DNA from: [Clostridium] aerotolerans DSM 5434
GTDB lineage: Bacteria > Bacillota > Clostridia > Lachnospirales > Lachnospiraceae
Length of the DNA stretch: 64,000 nt
NCBI RefSeq assembly: GCF_000687555.1
Contig: NZ_JHWJ01000004.1
Location: 248,001-312,000, forward strand
Direction: 5' to 3'
The position numbers and the translations under genes are program-made. Shown one piece after another: positions 35,707 to 45,047 of this stretch. The notes beneath the pieces were generated by a model that ran no database searches, was not told where the DNA came from, and saw nothing but the letters and a program-made list of their open reading frames with translations. The stretch's first letter is position 1; every line of letters begins with the position of its first letter.

Positions 35707-36444
35707 ATGATAAAACATCTGACAGCGGATTTACACATCCATACGGATGTGAGTAAACACGGCTACAGCACCGTTTATGAAAATATTATGGCTGCAAAGG
35801 CGGCCGGGCTGACCCACGTTGGAATCAGCAATCACGGCCCAGCCCACGATGACGGAGCCCCGGAGGGACATTTTAGAAATCTAAGGGTCATACCTGAGAT
35901 GGTAGAAGGCGTCCGAGTCTACCGGGGAGCGGAATTAAATATTACAGATTATAATGGAAGCATTGACTTAAGCGGGGATACCATAAGAAACAGACTGGAT
36001 TATACCATTGCCTCCTTTCACGATGAGGTCATATCACCAGGGACCAGAGAGGACCACACAAGGGCATATTTAGACCTTGCGGCCAATCCTTTGGTGGATA
36101 TCATCGGGCATAGCGGAACCCATGGCTTTCCTTATGATTATGAGCGCGTGATACCGGAGTTTAAACGGTATGAAAAGGCAGTTGAAATCAATGAGGCAAC
36201 CTTTCATGTACGAAAGCAGTCCGCAGAAAACTGCATGAACATCGCCAGACTGTGCGCCCTTCATGGAGTTTTCGTGATTGTAAACTCAGATGCCCATTTT
36301 TGCAAGCTGGTAGGAGTGTTCCATAACGCCCTGGAAATGCTTCAACAGATCAATTTCCCGGAGGAACTTATTTTAAATGGGGATGGGAAACGTCTGGAAG
36401 CATGGCTGCAAAGGAGAAATCAATTAAAGGAGCAGGGGATATGA
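35707..36444 (+). CDS. PHP-domain metal-dependent phosphoesterase
   Basis: 245 aa. The N-terminal metal motif ADLHIHTDVSKHG, then GISNHGPAH, YRGAELNIT (Glu ligand), DIIGHSGTHGF and VNSDAHFCKLVG give the full His/Asp set of the PHP fold (histidinol-phosphatase-like). The substrate is unknown. Its stop overlaps the ROK kinase start (ATGA), so the two are co-translated, which suggests linked sugar-phosphate metabolism. Confidence 0.87.
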   Translation: MIKHLTADLHIHTDVSKHGYSTVYENIMAAKAAGLTHVGISNHGPAHDDGAPEGHFRNLRVIPEMVEGVRVYRGAELNITDYNGSIDLSGDTIRNRLDYTIASFHDEVISPGTREDHTRAYLDLAANPLVDIIGHSGTHGFPYDYERVIPEFKRYEKAVEINEATFHVRKQSAENCMNIARLCALHGVFVIVNSDAHFCKLVGVFHNALEMLQQINFPEELILNGDGKRLEAWLQRRNQLKEQGI

Positions 36445-37394
36445 GATATTACATTGGAATCGATCTTGGAGGAACCAATATCGCAGCAGGACTGGTAGGA
36501 GAAGACGGCACTTTGTTAAAGCAGCTTTCAATCCCTACAAACAGCGGAAGGAGTGCCCGTGAAATCGTTAAGGATATGGCGGATCTAGCAAAGGAAGCGG
36601 CAGACCTTGGCGGGATATCATGGGATCAAATAGAGGCAGTTGGAGTTGGTGTGCCTGGAACAGCTAACCGGGACACTGGCATTGTGGAATATGCCAATAA
36701 TCTTGGCTTTTACGATGAGCCAATGGTAGCCATGCTGGAGGAAGAGCTTCCGGGAAAGGCCATCCGGTTTGATAACGATGCCAATGCCGCCGCCTGGGGA
36801 GAATACGTGGCAGGCAGCGGAAAAGGCAGCAGATCCATGCTGGCAGTGACTCTAGGAACCGGCGTAGGCGGTGGAATCATTCTGGACGGAAAGCTGTTTC
36901 GCGGCGTGAATTATGCGGCTGGGGAATTCGGACACTTTGTCATTGACCGGAACGGAATTGAGTGCAACTGCGGCAGACGGGGATGTTTTGAAAATTATGC
37001 ATCGGCTACAGCTTTGGTGGCACAGACAAAGGAAGCCATGGAAAAGAACCCTCAGTCCATTTTGTGGGAGCTGTGCGGCAAAGACATCAATCAGGTAGAG
37101 GGAAGGACCTTGTTTGATGGAGTGAGGCAGGGAGATGATACAGCAAACCAGGTCCTTCATCAGTTCATTGAATACTTAGGCACAGGACTGGTAGACTTAA
37201 TCAATATCTTTCAGCCGGAGCTTATCTGCATTGGCGGAGGAATCAGTAAGGCAGGTGAGCTTTTATTAACGCCGCTCCAGACGATTATTGACCGGGAAGA
37301 TTATGCCGCTACTTCTCGTAAACGGACAAAGATTGTGGTGGCAAAGCTGGATAATGACGCGGGCCTTATTGGTGCGGCGCTGTTAGAATCGTAG
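36441..37394 (+). CDS. ROK-family glucokinase
   Basis: 317 aa sugar kinase. The ATP-binding phosphate-1 motif YYIGIDLGGTNIAAGLV is at the N-terminus. GVGVPGTANRDTG, the catalytic Asp in RFDNDANAAAWGE and TLGTGVGGGIILDG follow. The ROK zinc motif GHFVIDRNGIECNCGRRGCF and ICIGGGISKAGELL complete the fold. I start at ATG 36441, which overlaps the PHP stop codon; GGAGCAGGGG lies upstream. Glucose is the usual substrate for this branch (GlcK), but other hexoses or N-acetyl sugars are possible. Confidence 0.92.
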   Translation: MRYYIGIDLGGTNIAAGLVGEDGTLLKQLSIPTNSGRSAREIVKDMADLAKEAADLGGISWDQIEAVGVGVPGTANRDTGIVEYANNLGFYDEPMVAMLEEELPGKAIRFDNDANAAAWGEYVAGSGKGSRSMLAVTLGTGVGGGIILDGKLFRGVNYAAGEFGHFVIDRNGIECNCGRRGCFENYASATALVAQTKEAMEKNPQSILWELCGKDINQVEGRTLFDGVRQGDDTANQVLHQFIEYLGTGLVDLINIFQPELICIGGGISKAGELLLTPLQTIIDREDYAATSRKRTKIVVAKLDNDAGLIGAALLES

Positions 37395-37411
37395 AAAAGA
37401 GGAAAATCAGG

Positions 37412-39052
37412 ATGAAACGATATATGGAACATATGATCCGTTCCGCAGAACAGAGAGTGGATCAATTTTTAAGCCTGCAGGTAAAAGACGAAAGAGATGT
37501 ATTTTTCGGAGGGATGAAACGCCCTATCTTAGAGGCAAAGCCTACGATTTATGTGATGGCAGATGCAGCGTCCGTGTATCTCAATGAAAAGAGCCGTTAT
37601 TATAAGAGTGAAAGGCTGTTAAAAGCTATGGAGGCAGCCATCATTTTTATTAAGAACTGTCAAAGGGAAGATGGGAGCTTTGATTACCCGTCCTGTAACT
37701 TTAAATCAGCACCGGATACCTCTTTTTGCTTTAAGCGCCTCATAGCCACCTACCGTCTGTTCCTAAGATACACAGGGGAAGAGGAGCTTGTTTCCTTAAA
37801 GGCTGGCTACCGTTACGTTCTTGTAAAGACACTGACAGCTCTTTTAACAGGTGGTTTTCACACTCCAAACCATCGCTGGGGCATTACGGCGGCTCTCATG
37901 CAGGGAGCAAATCTTGTAAAGGAAGAAAATCCTGAGCTTTCCAGCCAGCTTATGAAGCGTGCTAAACAGTATCTTAATGAGGGCATTGATGGCAACGAGG
38001 AAGGGGAGTACGCGGAGCGTTCCACAGGCAATTATAATGCAGTGGTGAACAACGCCATGATGGCCATGTATGAGGAATCTGGTGACGAGAGCTATCTTGG
38101 TTATGTGGAGCGGAATTTAAAGATGATGCTTTACTACATTGATCCTGATGATACGATTTTTACACAGAATTCAACAAGACAGGATCAGGGCAAGGCAGAT
38201 TACCCGGACAAGTACCTTTACCAGTATTTATATATGGCGGCAAAAACGGGGTTTGATGTATTTGACCGCGCGGCCCATAAAATCATAAAGGATAACACAG
38301 AACGTGGGGATATGGCGCCGGAATGCCTTCACATTATTATGCTTCACGACTTTATGATGAATTATGAATTTAAGGGTTATGGATTCCTTGAGACCTATCA
38401 TAAGCATTTTGAAGAGGCAGGGGTTATCCGTGGGAAAACGACGGAGTATGGCTACAGTATTTTAAAAGGAAAGAGTGCCTTCCTTTTTCTTAAGTTCCAG
38501 GAGACACTTATTTACTTAAAGATTGGGGAAAGCTACTGTGATATCCGGAATTTCATTCCACAGACCATAGAGGAAAAGGACGGCGTCTGCACCCTGACAT
38601 CTGTGGCTAAGGGCTGGTATTATCTTCCTTTTGCTGAAAAGCAAAGTACCAACGATTGGTGGAAGATGGATCATACCAAGCGGGAAATCTTAAACAGCAG
38701 TGAAATTAAAATGACTGTAACCTTAAAGGAGCTTTCCGATGGTATGGAAATCAGTGTGAAGGCAGATGGTCTGGATCAGGTGCCGCTGCGGGTTGAAATC
38801 TGTATTCCGGCAGGAAGTATTCTTGAGAATGAACATTTCCATATGCGTGCGGCAAAAGGAGAAGACATGGTGCTAAGAGATGGGTATGTGACCTTAATCC
38901 ATGGCAATCAGAAACTTCTTTTTGGACCTGGTTATGGAACCCATGAATTTGGGGGACATTATTCAGGAGAAGAAATCAACGAATCCGGCTTCACCATTTA
39001 CTTTAATGATTACACTCCTTATGAAAGAACGTTTTCCATCCGCAAGGCGTAA
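37412..39052 (+). CDS. Alpha/alpha-toroid protein, possible polysaccharide lyase or hydrolase
   Basis: 546 aa, no signal peptide. The first 370 or so residues are helical and aromatic-rich in the pattern of (alpha/alpha)6 toroid carbohydrate enzymes. Candidate active-site stretches are CQREDGSFDYPSCNFKSAPD, GGFHTPNHRWGITAALM (His/Arg), ERSTGNYNAVVNNAMM and NSTRQDQGKADYPDKYLYQY. The last 170 or so residues form a beta-rich domain (ISVKADGLDQVPLRVEICIP), as in heparinase-type lyases. I cannot name the family. It lies 17 bp after the ROK kinase in the same operon and just before an oligopeptide-type ABC importer. Intracellular cleavage of an imported uronic-acid oligosaccharide is a reasonable guess. 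Confidence 0.7.
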   Translation: MKRYMEHMIRSAEQRVDQFLSLQVKDERDVFFGGMKRPILEAKPTIYVMADAASVYLNEKSRYYKSERLLKAMEAAIIFIKNCQREDGSFDYPSCNFKSAPDTSFCFKRLIATYRLFLRYTGEEELVSLKAGYRYVLVKTLTALLTGGFHTPNHRWGITAALMQGANLVKEENPELSSQLMKRAKQYLNEGIDGNEEGEYAERSTGNYNAVVNNAMMAMYEESGDESYLGYVERNLKMMLYYIDPDDTIFTQNSTRQDQGKADYPDKYLYQYLYMAAKTGFDVFDRAAHKIIKDNTERGDMAPECLHIIMLHDFMMNYEFKGYGFLETYHKHFEEAGVIRGKTTEYGYSILKGKSAFLFLKFQETLIYLKIGESYCDIRNFIPQTIEEKDGVCTLTSVAKGWYYLPFAEKQSTNDWWKMDHTKREILNSSEIKMTVTLKELSDGMEISVKADGLDQVPLRVEICIPAGSILENEHFHMRAAKGEDMVLRDGYVTLIHGNQKLLFGPGYGTHEFGGHYSGEEINESGFTIYFNDYTPYERTFSIRKA

Positions 39053-39078
39053 GGGCAGGAGAAAGATAAAGGAGAAGG

Positions 39079-39107
39079 TTCCGGTGCAGGGCTGCACCGG
39101 AATTTTT
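39079..39107 (+). terminator. Intrinsic terminator of the PHP-ROK-toroid operon
   Basis: TTCCGGTGCA (39079-39088) / TGCACCGGAA (39093-39102) stem followed by TTTTT. Confidence 0.92.
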
Positions 39108-39190
39108 GTATGGTAAATCCTGTCTGATGGATGTGAAATTTGTATTAACATTTAAACATATGAAAAAAATAGGAAATTAACGAAAACCAG

Positions 39191-39240
39191 TTGCAAAATT
39201 ACCCGAAGTGAGTATATAATAAATTTACTTTTTAGTAAAT
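39191..39240 (+). promoter_or_regulatory. Promoter and palindromic operator of the Dpp/Opp-type operon
   Basis: TTGCAA (39191-39196), 18-bp spacer, TATAAT (39215-39220). A perfect palindrome ATTTACT-N4-AGTAAAT (39223-39229 with 39234-39240) begins 2 bp after the -10 box, covering the start site. A repressor site is likely; its protein is unknown. Confidence 0.65.
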
Positions 39241-39307
39241 GACGGTTACCAGTGATTCTGGATTATCATATACGTCGTGGGTTAGCTAGAAATGAAAGGA
39301 GATAATT

Positions 39308-40939
39308 ATGAAAAAATCACTTAAAAAAATTGGGTTAGCGTTTATGACCTCCATGCTGGTTCTTGGAGCGCTTACCGCATGCGGCGGAAAGGATCCGGGC
39401 GCAGAAAATAATACATCCTCCAGTGCAGCAGGAGAGACTACAAAAGCAGGCGAGACCGCGGCTGGAACAAAGACCGGTGGAGACAGTACCTTTACCTATG
39501 CCATTGCAGGCGATCCGGGAGCGAATGTTAACGTAATTACAACAAGCGACCGTTTTGGTCTTATGACAATTAAAATGATCTATTCCCCATTATATATGTA
39601 CAACGCAGATGGCATCAACTATTTCCTCGCAAAGAGCGTTGAACCCTCTGACGATAAATTGACTTATACCGTACATTTACGGGACGATGTAAAGTGGTCT
39701 GACGGAGAGAAATTCACGGCGGATGACGTAGTATTCACCTTTGATGCCATGGAAAAAGAAGAGAATGCGGGCTGGGCCTACTCTCAGCTTGTTTACCCGG
39801 AAGGCAGTGTTAAGGTTGCCAAGGTAGATGATTATACCGTTACCTTTACCATGCCAGTGGTCAATGCTGCAGCAGAGGAGATGATTTCCCAGATCTTCAT
39901 CATGCCAAAGCATGTTTATGAGAATGTGACCAGCTTTGAAAACAATGAAGTGAATTCAAAGCCCGTTGGAACAGGTCCATACGTAATGTCAGAGTACTCC
40001 GCAGGTTCCTATGTGAAGTTCACAAAGAATGAGAACTACTTCCTGGGAGCACCTTCGATTGATAACATTGTTTACCGGATCATTGAAAATGAAAATACAG
40101 CAAAAACAGCCATTCAGAGCGGGGAAGTAGATGCCTGGATCGGAACTCCTACTCAGGTGGAGCAGATGGATCTAAAGTCCAATAACTTAACCGTTCATCC
40201 TTATCAGGAAGGCCGAGTCGGCTATCTGATGATGAACGAAAAGCGCATGACTGATGAGAACTTAAGAAAAGCAGTACTTTATGCCATTGATAAAAAAGCC
40301 ATTGCAGATGCTATTTTCTTAGATGCCGCTAACTACGATCTGCCATGGAGCTTCATACCTCCAAACAGCGAGTTCTTTACGGAGGATGTAGAAAAATATG
40401 GTCAGGACCTTGAAAAGTCAAAAGAATTCCTGGCTGCTTCCGGCAACAAGGCGCCTGAGCTTACCCTGGCATACAGCGCAACAGACAGCATTCAGTCAAC
40501 CACTGCCATTCTTGTTCAGGAACAGCTTCAGAAGGTCGGCATTAAGGTAAACTTAACAGGCGTGGATTCCACTGCACTGAGCCAGCAGATGAAAAAAGAA
40601 GATAATGCATACGACATGTATTTCGGCGGTTATATCATGGGAATTGACCCGGATACCTTTACCAGCCTCTTTGAGAGTGGAAGCGGTTTTAACTACATGC
40701 ATTACAATTATCCTGAGATCGATGAGCTGTTCTCTCAGGGACGGAAAGAAACCGACAAAGCAAAGAGAAAAGAAATCTATACAAAGCTTCAGCAGAAAAT
40801 ACAGGATACAGCCTGCTTCTATCCGCTGTACTCCAATAAGCGTCTTTTAGTGGTATCAGACAGAATCACAGGCATCGAGGATGCAAAGCTGGTTCCTGTC
40901 TATACCTTTGAAGATACTTCCAAGCTTAAGTTAAAATAA
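39308..40939 (+). CDS. Family-5 (oligopeptide/dipeptide-type) substrate-binding lipoprotein
   Basis: 543 aa SBP_bac_5 protein. Lipobox ends LTAC, with the acylated Cys at residue 25, followed by a Thr/Ala/Gly linker. Fold hallmarks are YTVHLRDDVKWSDGEKFTADDVVFTFD, PVGTGPYVMSEYSAGSYV and AVLYAIDKKAIADAIFLD. Receptor of the importer encoded by the next four genes. Family-5 proteins bind peptides, nickel or, in some Firmicutes, oligosaccharides; the sugar-processing genes just upstream make a glycan ligand as likely as a peptide here. AAAGGAG precedes ATG 39308. Confidence 0.93.
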   Translation: MKKSLKKIGLAFMTSMLVLGALTACGGKDPGAENNTSSSAAGETTKAGETAAGTKTGGDSTFTYAIAGDPGANVNVITTSDRFGLMTIKMIYSPLYMYNADGINYFLAKSVEPSDDKLTYTVHLRDDVKWSDGEKFTADDVVFTFDAMEKEENAGWAYSQLVYPEGSVKVAKVDDYTVTFTMPVVNAAAEEMISQIFIMPKHVYENVTSFENNEVNSKPVGTGPYVMSEYSAGSYVKFTKNENYFLGAPSIDNIVYRIIENENTAKTAIQSGEVDAWIGTPTQVEQMDLKSNNLTVHPYQEGRVGYLMMNEKRMTDENLRKAVLYAIDKKAIADAIFLDAANYDLPWSFIPPNSEFFTEDVEKYGQDLEKSKEFLAASGNKAPELTLAYSATDSIQSTTAILVQEQLQKVGIKVNLTGVDSTALSQQMKKEDNAYDMYFGGYIMGIDPDTFTSLFESGSGFNYMHYNYPEIDELFSQGRKETDKAKRKEIYTKLQQKIQDTACFYPLYSNKRLLVVSDRITGIEDAKLVPVYTFEDTSKLKLK

Positions 40940-40946
40940 AACGTTG

Positions 40947-40997
40947 AAAAAGGGGTTTTTTGCTGCTTCATTTCCTGCGGCAAATGCCCCTTTTTAT
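40947..40997 (+). terminator. Intercistronic terminator/attenuator after the binding protein
   Basis: AAAAAGGGG (40947-40955) pairs with CCCCTTTTT (40987-40995), with an inner TTGCTGC / TGCGGCAA stem. As at 22648, it separates an abundant receptor from its permeases. Confidence 0.82.
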
Positions 40998-41011
40998 AAG
41001 GAGATAATTCT

Positions 41012-41965
41012 ATGGCCAAATATATATTAAAGCGAATATTGACAGCCATACCCATGGTCCTTTTCATCACCATCCTGTGCTTTACTCTCATGCATTTTTC
41101 ACCATACGATGCCATAGATGCCATGACAAACCCCAGGATGTCCCAGGAAACCATTGATTTAATTAAGGCAAAGTACGGATATGACCAGCCCCTTTATATT
41201 CAGTATTTCCGCTGGCTTGATGGACTGATGAATGGAAATTATGGATATTCTATCGTAACAAAGCAAAGCATTGCAGCGGATCTTTCCGTCAGAATTCCTA
41301 ATACATTTAAGCTGGTGCTTCCAGCCTATATTACTGCTTACTTTCTGGCCGTTGTGCTGGGACTCTTGGCAGGCTCTCATAAAAACCGGACGGCAGATAA
41401 GCTGATTGACGGTTTTTCTTCCGTTGGAATCGCAGTTCCTTCCTTCTGGTTTTCCATGCTCCTTATCTTTGTCTTTGGATATAAGCTGAAGCTTCTTCCC
41501 TTTGTTGGAATGAATTCCGTTGGAATGGAAGCCTCTGTGGCTGACTTTATGAGACATTACATCATGCCCTTTACCACACTTGTATTTACCTTTCTGCCTG
41601 CCAATATAAAGTTCGTCCGTTCCTCCACCCTGACTCAGTTTTCAGAGGATTATGTACTGGTGCAGCAGGCCTTTGGTGCCAGCAAGCGGGAAATCATGTT
41701 TAAGCATGTCTGCAAAAATGTACTCCTGCCGGTGGTTACAAGACTTGGAATGGCATTGCCATTATTAGTAACTGGAGCTATCATCACAGAGACCGTATTT
41801 GGCTGGCCAGGGGTAGGTCCTTACTTTATCAAAGCCATTCAGGGCCTGGATTACCCCATTGTCATGATTATCCTTGTGTTGTCCTCAACTCTGGTAATCC
41901 TTGGCAATCTTCTGTCAGATATCCTGTACTGTCTCATCGATCCGCGTATTCGGGAAATGGGGTGA
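41012..41965 (+). CDS. Oligopeptide/dipeptide ABC permease (DppB/OppB type)
   Basis: 317 aa with six membrane helices. The N-terminus AKYILKRILTAIPMVLFITI is typical. The cytoplasmic coupling loop is DYVLVQQAFGASKREIMFKHVCKN, and PLLVTGAIITETVFGWPGVG closes the core. AAGGAG precedes ATG 41012. Confidence 0.94.
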   Translation: MAKYILKRILTAIPMVLFITILCFTLMHFSPYDAIDAMTNPRMSQETIDLIKAKYGYDQPLYIQYFRWLDGLMNGNYGYSIVTKQSIAADLSVRIPNTFKLVLPAYITAYFLAVVLGLLAGSHKNRTADKLIDGFSSVGIAVPSFWFSMLLIFVFGYKLKLLPFVGMNSVGMEASVADFMRHYIMPFTTLVFTFLPANIKFVRSSTLTQFSEDYVLVQQAFGASKREIMFKHVCKNVLLPVVTRLGMALPLLVTGAIITETVFGWPGVGPYFIKAIQGLDYPIVMIILVLSSTLVILGNLLSDILYCLIDPRIREMG

Positions 41966-41971
41966 TGACAA

Positions 41972-42856
41972 ATGAGAAAGAAAGATAATATGAAACATAA
42001 CAACAGGTCCACAAGAATGGACAGCGTGATTCTTGTATTAAAGCATGATAAGGCAGCGGTACTCTCCCTGATTCTTTTAGGGATTATCATCCTGTTTGCC
42101 CTTATCGCCCCCTTACTTCCCGTAGATCCCAATGCCACGGACGTCATCAACCGGTTAAAATCTCCGTCTCTGACTCATCTGTTTGGAACCGATGAAGTGG
42201 GAAGGGATTATTTTGCAAGAGTCATTTATGGAGGCCGTGTCTCCCTTTTGGTTGGATTTCTAGCCATGCTCACAAGCCTTACCATCGGCGTTGCGGTGGG
42301 AACCATCTCCGGGTTCTGTGGTGGGATCATAGATGCCATACTGATGCGTATCGTAGACGTTCTTCACTCCATACCATGGATGATTTTAGTAACCGTTGTC
42401 AGCATCTTTTTAAAGCCAGGACTTAAGTCCATCATACTTGTAATCGGACTCTTTACCTGGATGGAGATTGCAAGGCTGGTACGTGCGGAGACTCTTTCTT
42501 TAAAAGAGAGGGAATTTGTCCTTTATGCCAAATTTTCGGGAGTTGGTGTTTTAACAATCATTCTGCGCCATATTATCCCCGCAGTATTTCCCACCATCAT
42601 CGTCTCAGCCACCACCAGCATGGCAAATGCCATTATGACAGAGTCCTCCCTAAGCTTCTTAGGGGTCGGAATTCAGCAGCCAATGTCCTCCTGGGGCAGT
42701 CTCCTTCAGGATGCCCAGGGAACCATGCAGAACAACTTTTTCATGGCCTTAATTCCAGGACTTTTAATCATAATAACGATTTTTAGCTTTAATAAGCTTG
42801 GGAATTTACTTCGGGTCTATGTGGAGCCTAAGGTCATGAACGATGAGAAAGAATAA
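41972..42856 (+). CDS. Oligopeptide/dipeptide ABC permease (DppC/OppC type)
   Basis: 294 aa. The N-terminal OppC_N segment (LKHDKAAVLSLILLGIIILF, then HLFGTDEVGRDYFARVIYGG) is followed by the permease core. The coupling loop is REFVLYAKFSGVGVLTIILR, and SSLSFLGVGIQQPMSSWGSL is diagnostic of the family. It begins 6 bp after the DppB-type gene. Confidence 0.94.
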   Translation: MRKKDNMKHNNRSTRMDSVILVLKHDKAAVLSLILLGIIILFALIAPLLPVDPNATDVINRLKSPSLTHLFGTDEVGRDYFARVIYGGRVSLLVGFLAMLTSLTIGVAVGTISGFCGGIIDAILMRIVDVLHSIPWMILVTVVSIFLKPGLKSIILVIGLFTWMEIARLVRAETLSLKEREFVLYAKFSGVGVLTIILRHIIPAVFPTIIVSATTSMANAIMTESSLSFLGVGIQQPMSSWGSLLQDAQGTMQNNFFMALIPGLLIIITIFSFNKLGNLLRVYVEPKVMNDEKE

Positions 42857-42871
42857 AGTGAGGGAATAAAA

Positions 42872-43891
42872 GTGGAAGATTCAAACAATAAAAATAAAGA
42901 AATCCTGTCTGCCAGGAATGCACACACCACTTTTCATACCCATGGAAAATCGGTGCAGGCAGTACGAGGTGTCAGCTTCCATGTCGGGCAGAAGGAAATC
43001 CTTGCTGTGGTAGGAGAATCCGGAAGCGGAAAAAGCGTTCTCATGAAATCAATCATGGGACTGATGCCTGACAATGCAGAAATTACCGCAGATGAAATCC
43101 GGTTTATGGACCGGGAGCTTACTGCCATGACACCGGAGCAGCTAAGAAAAATACGGGGAAAGGAAATTGCCATGGTATTTCAGGATCCCATGACAGCCTT
43201 AAACCCTTTAAGAACCATAGGATACCACCTTATGGAGGTGTTAAAACGGCACCGTAACATGAGCGGAAAAGAAGCCCATAACGAGGCCATAGAAGTGCTG
43301 AAGCAAGTAGGAATTTCTTCCCCGGAAAAGCGTCTCATGCAGTATCCCCACGAGTTTTCCGGCGGAATGCGCCAGAGAGCTTTAATAGCCATGGCCCTTT
43401 GCTGTTTGCCAAAGCTTTTGATCGCAGATGAGCCTACGACAGCCCTTGATGTGACCATTCAGGCCCAAATCCTTGAACTGTTAAAGAAGCTTCAGGAAGA
43501 GAATGGAATGAGCGTGGTATTAATCACTCATGACCTTGGTGTGGTAGCAAGCTTAAGCCATAGAATCTGTGTGATGTACGGCGGACTTATTATGGAGGAG
43601 GGGCTGACCGATGAAATCTTTTATGCTCCCAAACATCCTTATACAAAAGCGCTCTTAAGAGCCATTCCAAAGCCCCAGTCAGGAAACAAAGAGCGGCTGG
43701 AAGCCATTCCTGGAATGGCCCCGTCCCTGGCTTCTCCACCCCCTGGATGCCCTTTTGCAGAGCGGTGTAAATTCGCCTGTGAAGCATGCAATGAGGCCAT
43801 ACCACAGTACCGGGTGTATTCTGATACTCAGAGGGCTCTGTGCATCTTTTCTGACGAAGAGCTTCATGCCATGGAACAGGAGGTGGAGTAA
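42872..43891 (+). CDS. Oligopeptide/dipeptide ABC ATPase (DppD/OppD type)
   Basis: 339 aa. Walker A GESGSGKSV, Q-loop MVFQDPMTALNPL, signature FSGGMRQRA, Walker B LLIADEPTTALD and switch ITHDL are all present. The C-terminal oligopeptide extension has PGCPFAERCKFACEAC, a Cys cluster typical of these ATPases. Start is GTG 42872. The next gene begins right after its stop codon. Confidence 0.94.
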   Translation: MEDSNNKNKEILSARNAHTTFHTHGKSVQAVRGVSFHVGQKEILAVVGESGSGKSVLMKSIMGLMPDNAEITADEIRFMDRELTAMTPEQLRKIRGKEIAMVFQDPMTALNPLRTIGYHLMEVLKRHRNMSGKEAHNEAIEVLKQVGISSPEKRLMQYPHEFSGGMRQRALIAMALCCLPKLLIADEPTTALDVTIQAQILELLKKLQEENGMSVVLITHDLGVVASLSHRICVMYGGLIMEEGLTDEIFYAPKHPYTKALLRAIPKPQSGNKERLEAIPGMAPSLASPPPGCPFAERCKFACEACNEAIPQYRVYSDTQRALCIFSDEELHAMEQEVE

Positions 43892-44872
43892 ATGGAACAG
43901 AACAACCAGGAGATCCTTCTGGAAGCGAAAAACTTGTGTAAATACTTCCCTCAAAAGGACTTTTTTGGGCGGAAAAAAGCAGAGGTAAAGGCTGTTGATG
44001 GCATCAATCTTGCCATACGAAAAGGCGAGACCTTCGGCCTTGTTGGAGAGTCTGGCTGCGGGAAATCAACCCTTGGGCGCACCCTCATCCGGATGTATGA
44101 TCCCACCAGCGGTTCTATCCATTTTAAGGGTCAGGATATTACTGGATGGAAGGGGAAACAGCTCCTTCCCATTCATAAGCAGATGCAGATCATTTTCCAG
44201 GATCCCTATTCAGCCCTTGATCCCCATCTAAATGTAAGGGAAATCATCAAAGAGTCCCTGACGGCCGGAGGAAAGATGGCTGCCAGCGAAATGGATGGAA
44301 GAATCGAAGAGCTCCTGAAAAGGGTGGGAATGAAACCGGATGATATGCATAAGTATGCATACGAATTCTCCGGGGGACAGCGTCAGAGAATCGGAGTTGC
44401 CAGAGCACTTTCCGTGGAGCCGGAATTTCTTCTCTGCGACGAACCGATATCAGCTCTTGATGTGTCGATTCAGGCCCAGGTGGTGAATATGCTGGAAGAT
44501 CTTCAGGAAGAATTAGGGCTTACCTACCTGTTCGTTGCCCATGATTTATCCATGGTGCGCCACATATCCACCAGAATTGGTGTCATGTATTTAGGCAGAC
44601 TGGTGGAGGTGGCAGATTGTGATGAACTCTATGAAAATCCTCTTCATCCTTACACGAAAGCCCTTCTTTCTGCCATTCCTGTGGCTGATCCAAAGGCAGC
44701 AAGAGCGGCCAGCCGCCTTATGTTATCAGGAGAACTCCCAAGTCCCATGGATGTACCAGGCGGATGCCACTTCCATACCCGGTGCATGGACGCTCAGAAA
44801 GAATGTGAAGAATCCATTCCAGGCATGCGTGAAATAACTCCGGGGCATTACGTGGCATGCTCCTGTATCTGA
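43892..44872 (+). CDS. Oligopeptide/dipeptide ABC ATPase (DppF/OppF type)
   Basis: 326 aa partner of the preceding ATPase. Walker [11 protein letters not shown]-loop [13 protein letters not shown], signature FSGGQRQRI, Walker [13 protein letters not shown] and switch VAHDL. C-terminal Cys motif [17 protein letters not shown] 43892 directly follows the upstream TAA; AGGAGGTGGAG lies in the end of that gene. Last gene of the five-gene importer. Confidence 0.94.
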   Translation: MEQNNQEILLEAKNLCKYFPQKDFFGRKKAEVKAVDGINLAIRKGETFGLVGESGCGKSTLGRTLIRMYDPTSGSIHFKGQDITGWKGKQLLPIHKQMQIIFQDPYSALDPHLNVREIIKESLTAGGKMAASEMDGRIEELLKRVGMKPDDMHKYAYEFSGGQRQRIGVARALSVEPEFLLCDEPISALDVSIQAQVVNMLEDLQEELGLTYLFVAHDLSMVRHISTRIGVMYLGRLVEVADCDELYENPLHPYTKALLSAIPVADPKAARAASRLMLSGELPSPMDVPGGCHFHTRCMDAQKECEESIPGMREITPGHYVACSCI

Positions 44873-44914
44873 CATTTTACGCAGGATGAGAGAAAAACAT
44901 TAGAAAAATAATTC

Positions 44915-44943
44915 TTGACTTTTTAATCAAAACTTTTTATAAT
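44915..44943 (+). promoter_or_regulatory. Promoter of the amino-acid ABC operon
   Basis: TTGACT (44915-44920), 17-bp spacer, TATAAT (44938-44943), near consensus. Confidence 0.85.
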
Positions 44944-44965
44944 AACAACAATTAAAAAACAAAAC

Positions 44966-45008
44966 TAAGCGAAGACGCTTAAGAGTATTTACCCTTAGGC
45001 GTTTTTTT
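44966..45008 (+). promoter_or_regulatory. Leader hairpins: possible compact attenuator
   Basis: About 20 nt after the promoter, TAAGCG-AAGA-CGCTTA (44966-44981) forms one hairpin. The segment 44975-44983 (ACGCTTAAG) can instead pair with CTTAGGCGT (44994-45002), which is followed by a T run (45002-45008), i.e. a terminator. The two structures share 44975-44981 and exclude each other. It could also be a read-through terminator of the upstream operon. Confidence 0.6.
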
Positions 45009-45047
45009 GCATATTCGCAGTCTTTTACACAGAAAGGAGATGAAAAT

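Noticed and set aside
44966-45008. T-box or SAM-type riboswitch before the amino-acid importer
   Set aside because: The leader is only about 100 nt in total with no T-box sequence or S-box core; only simple hairpins are present.
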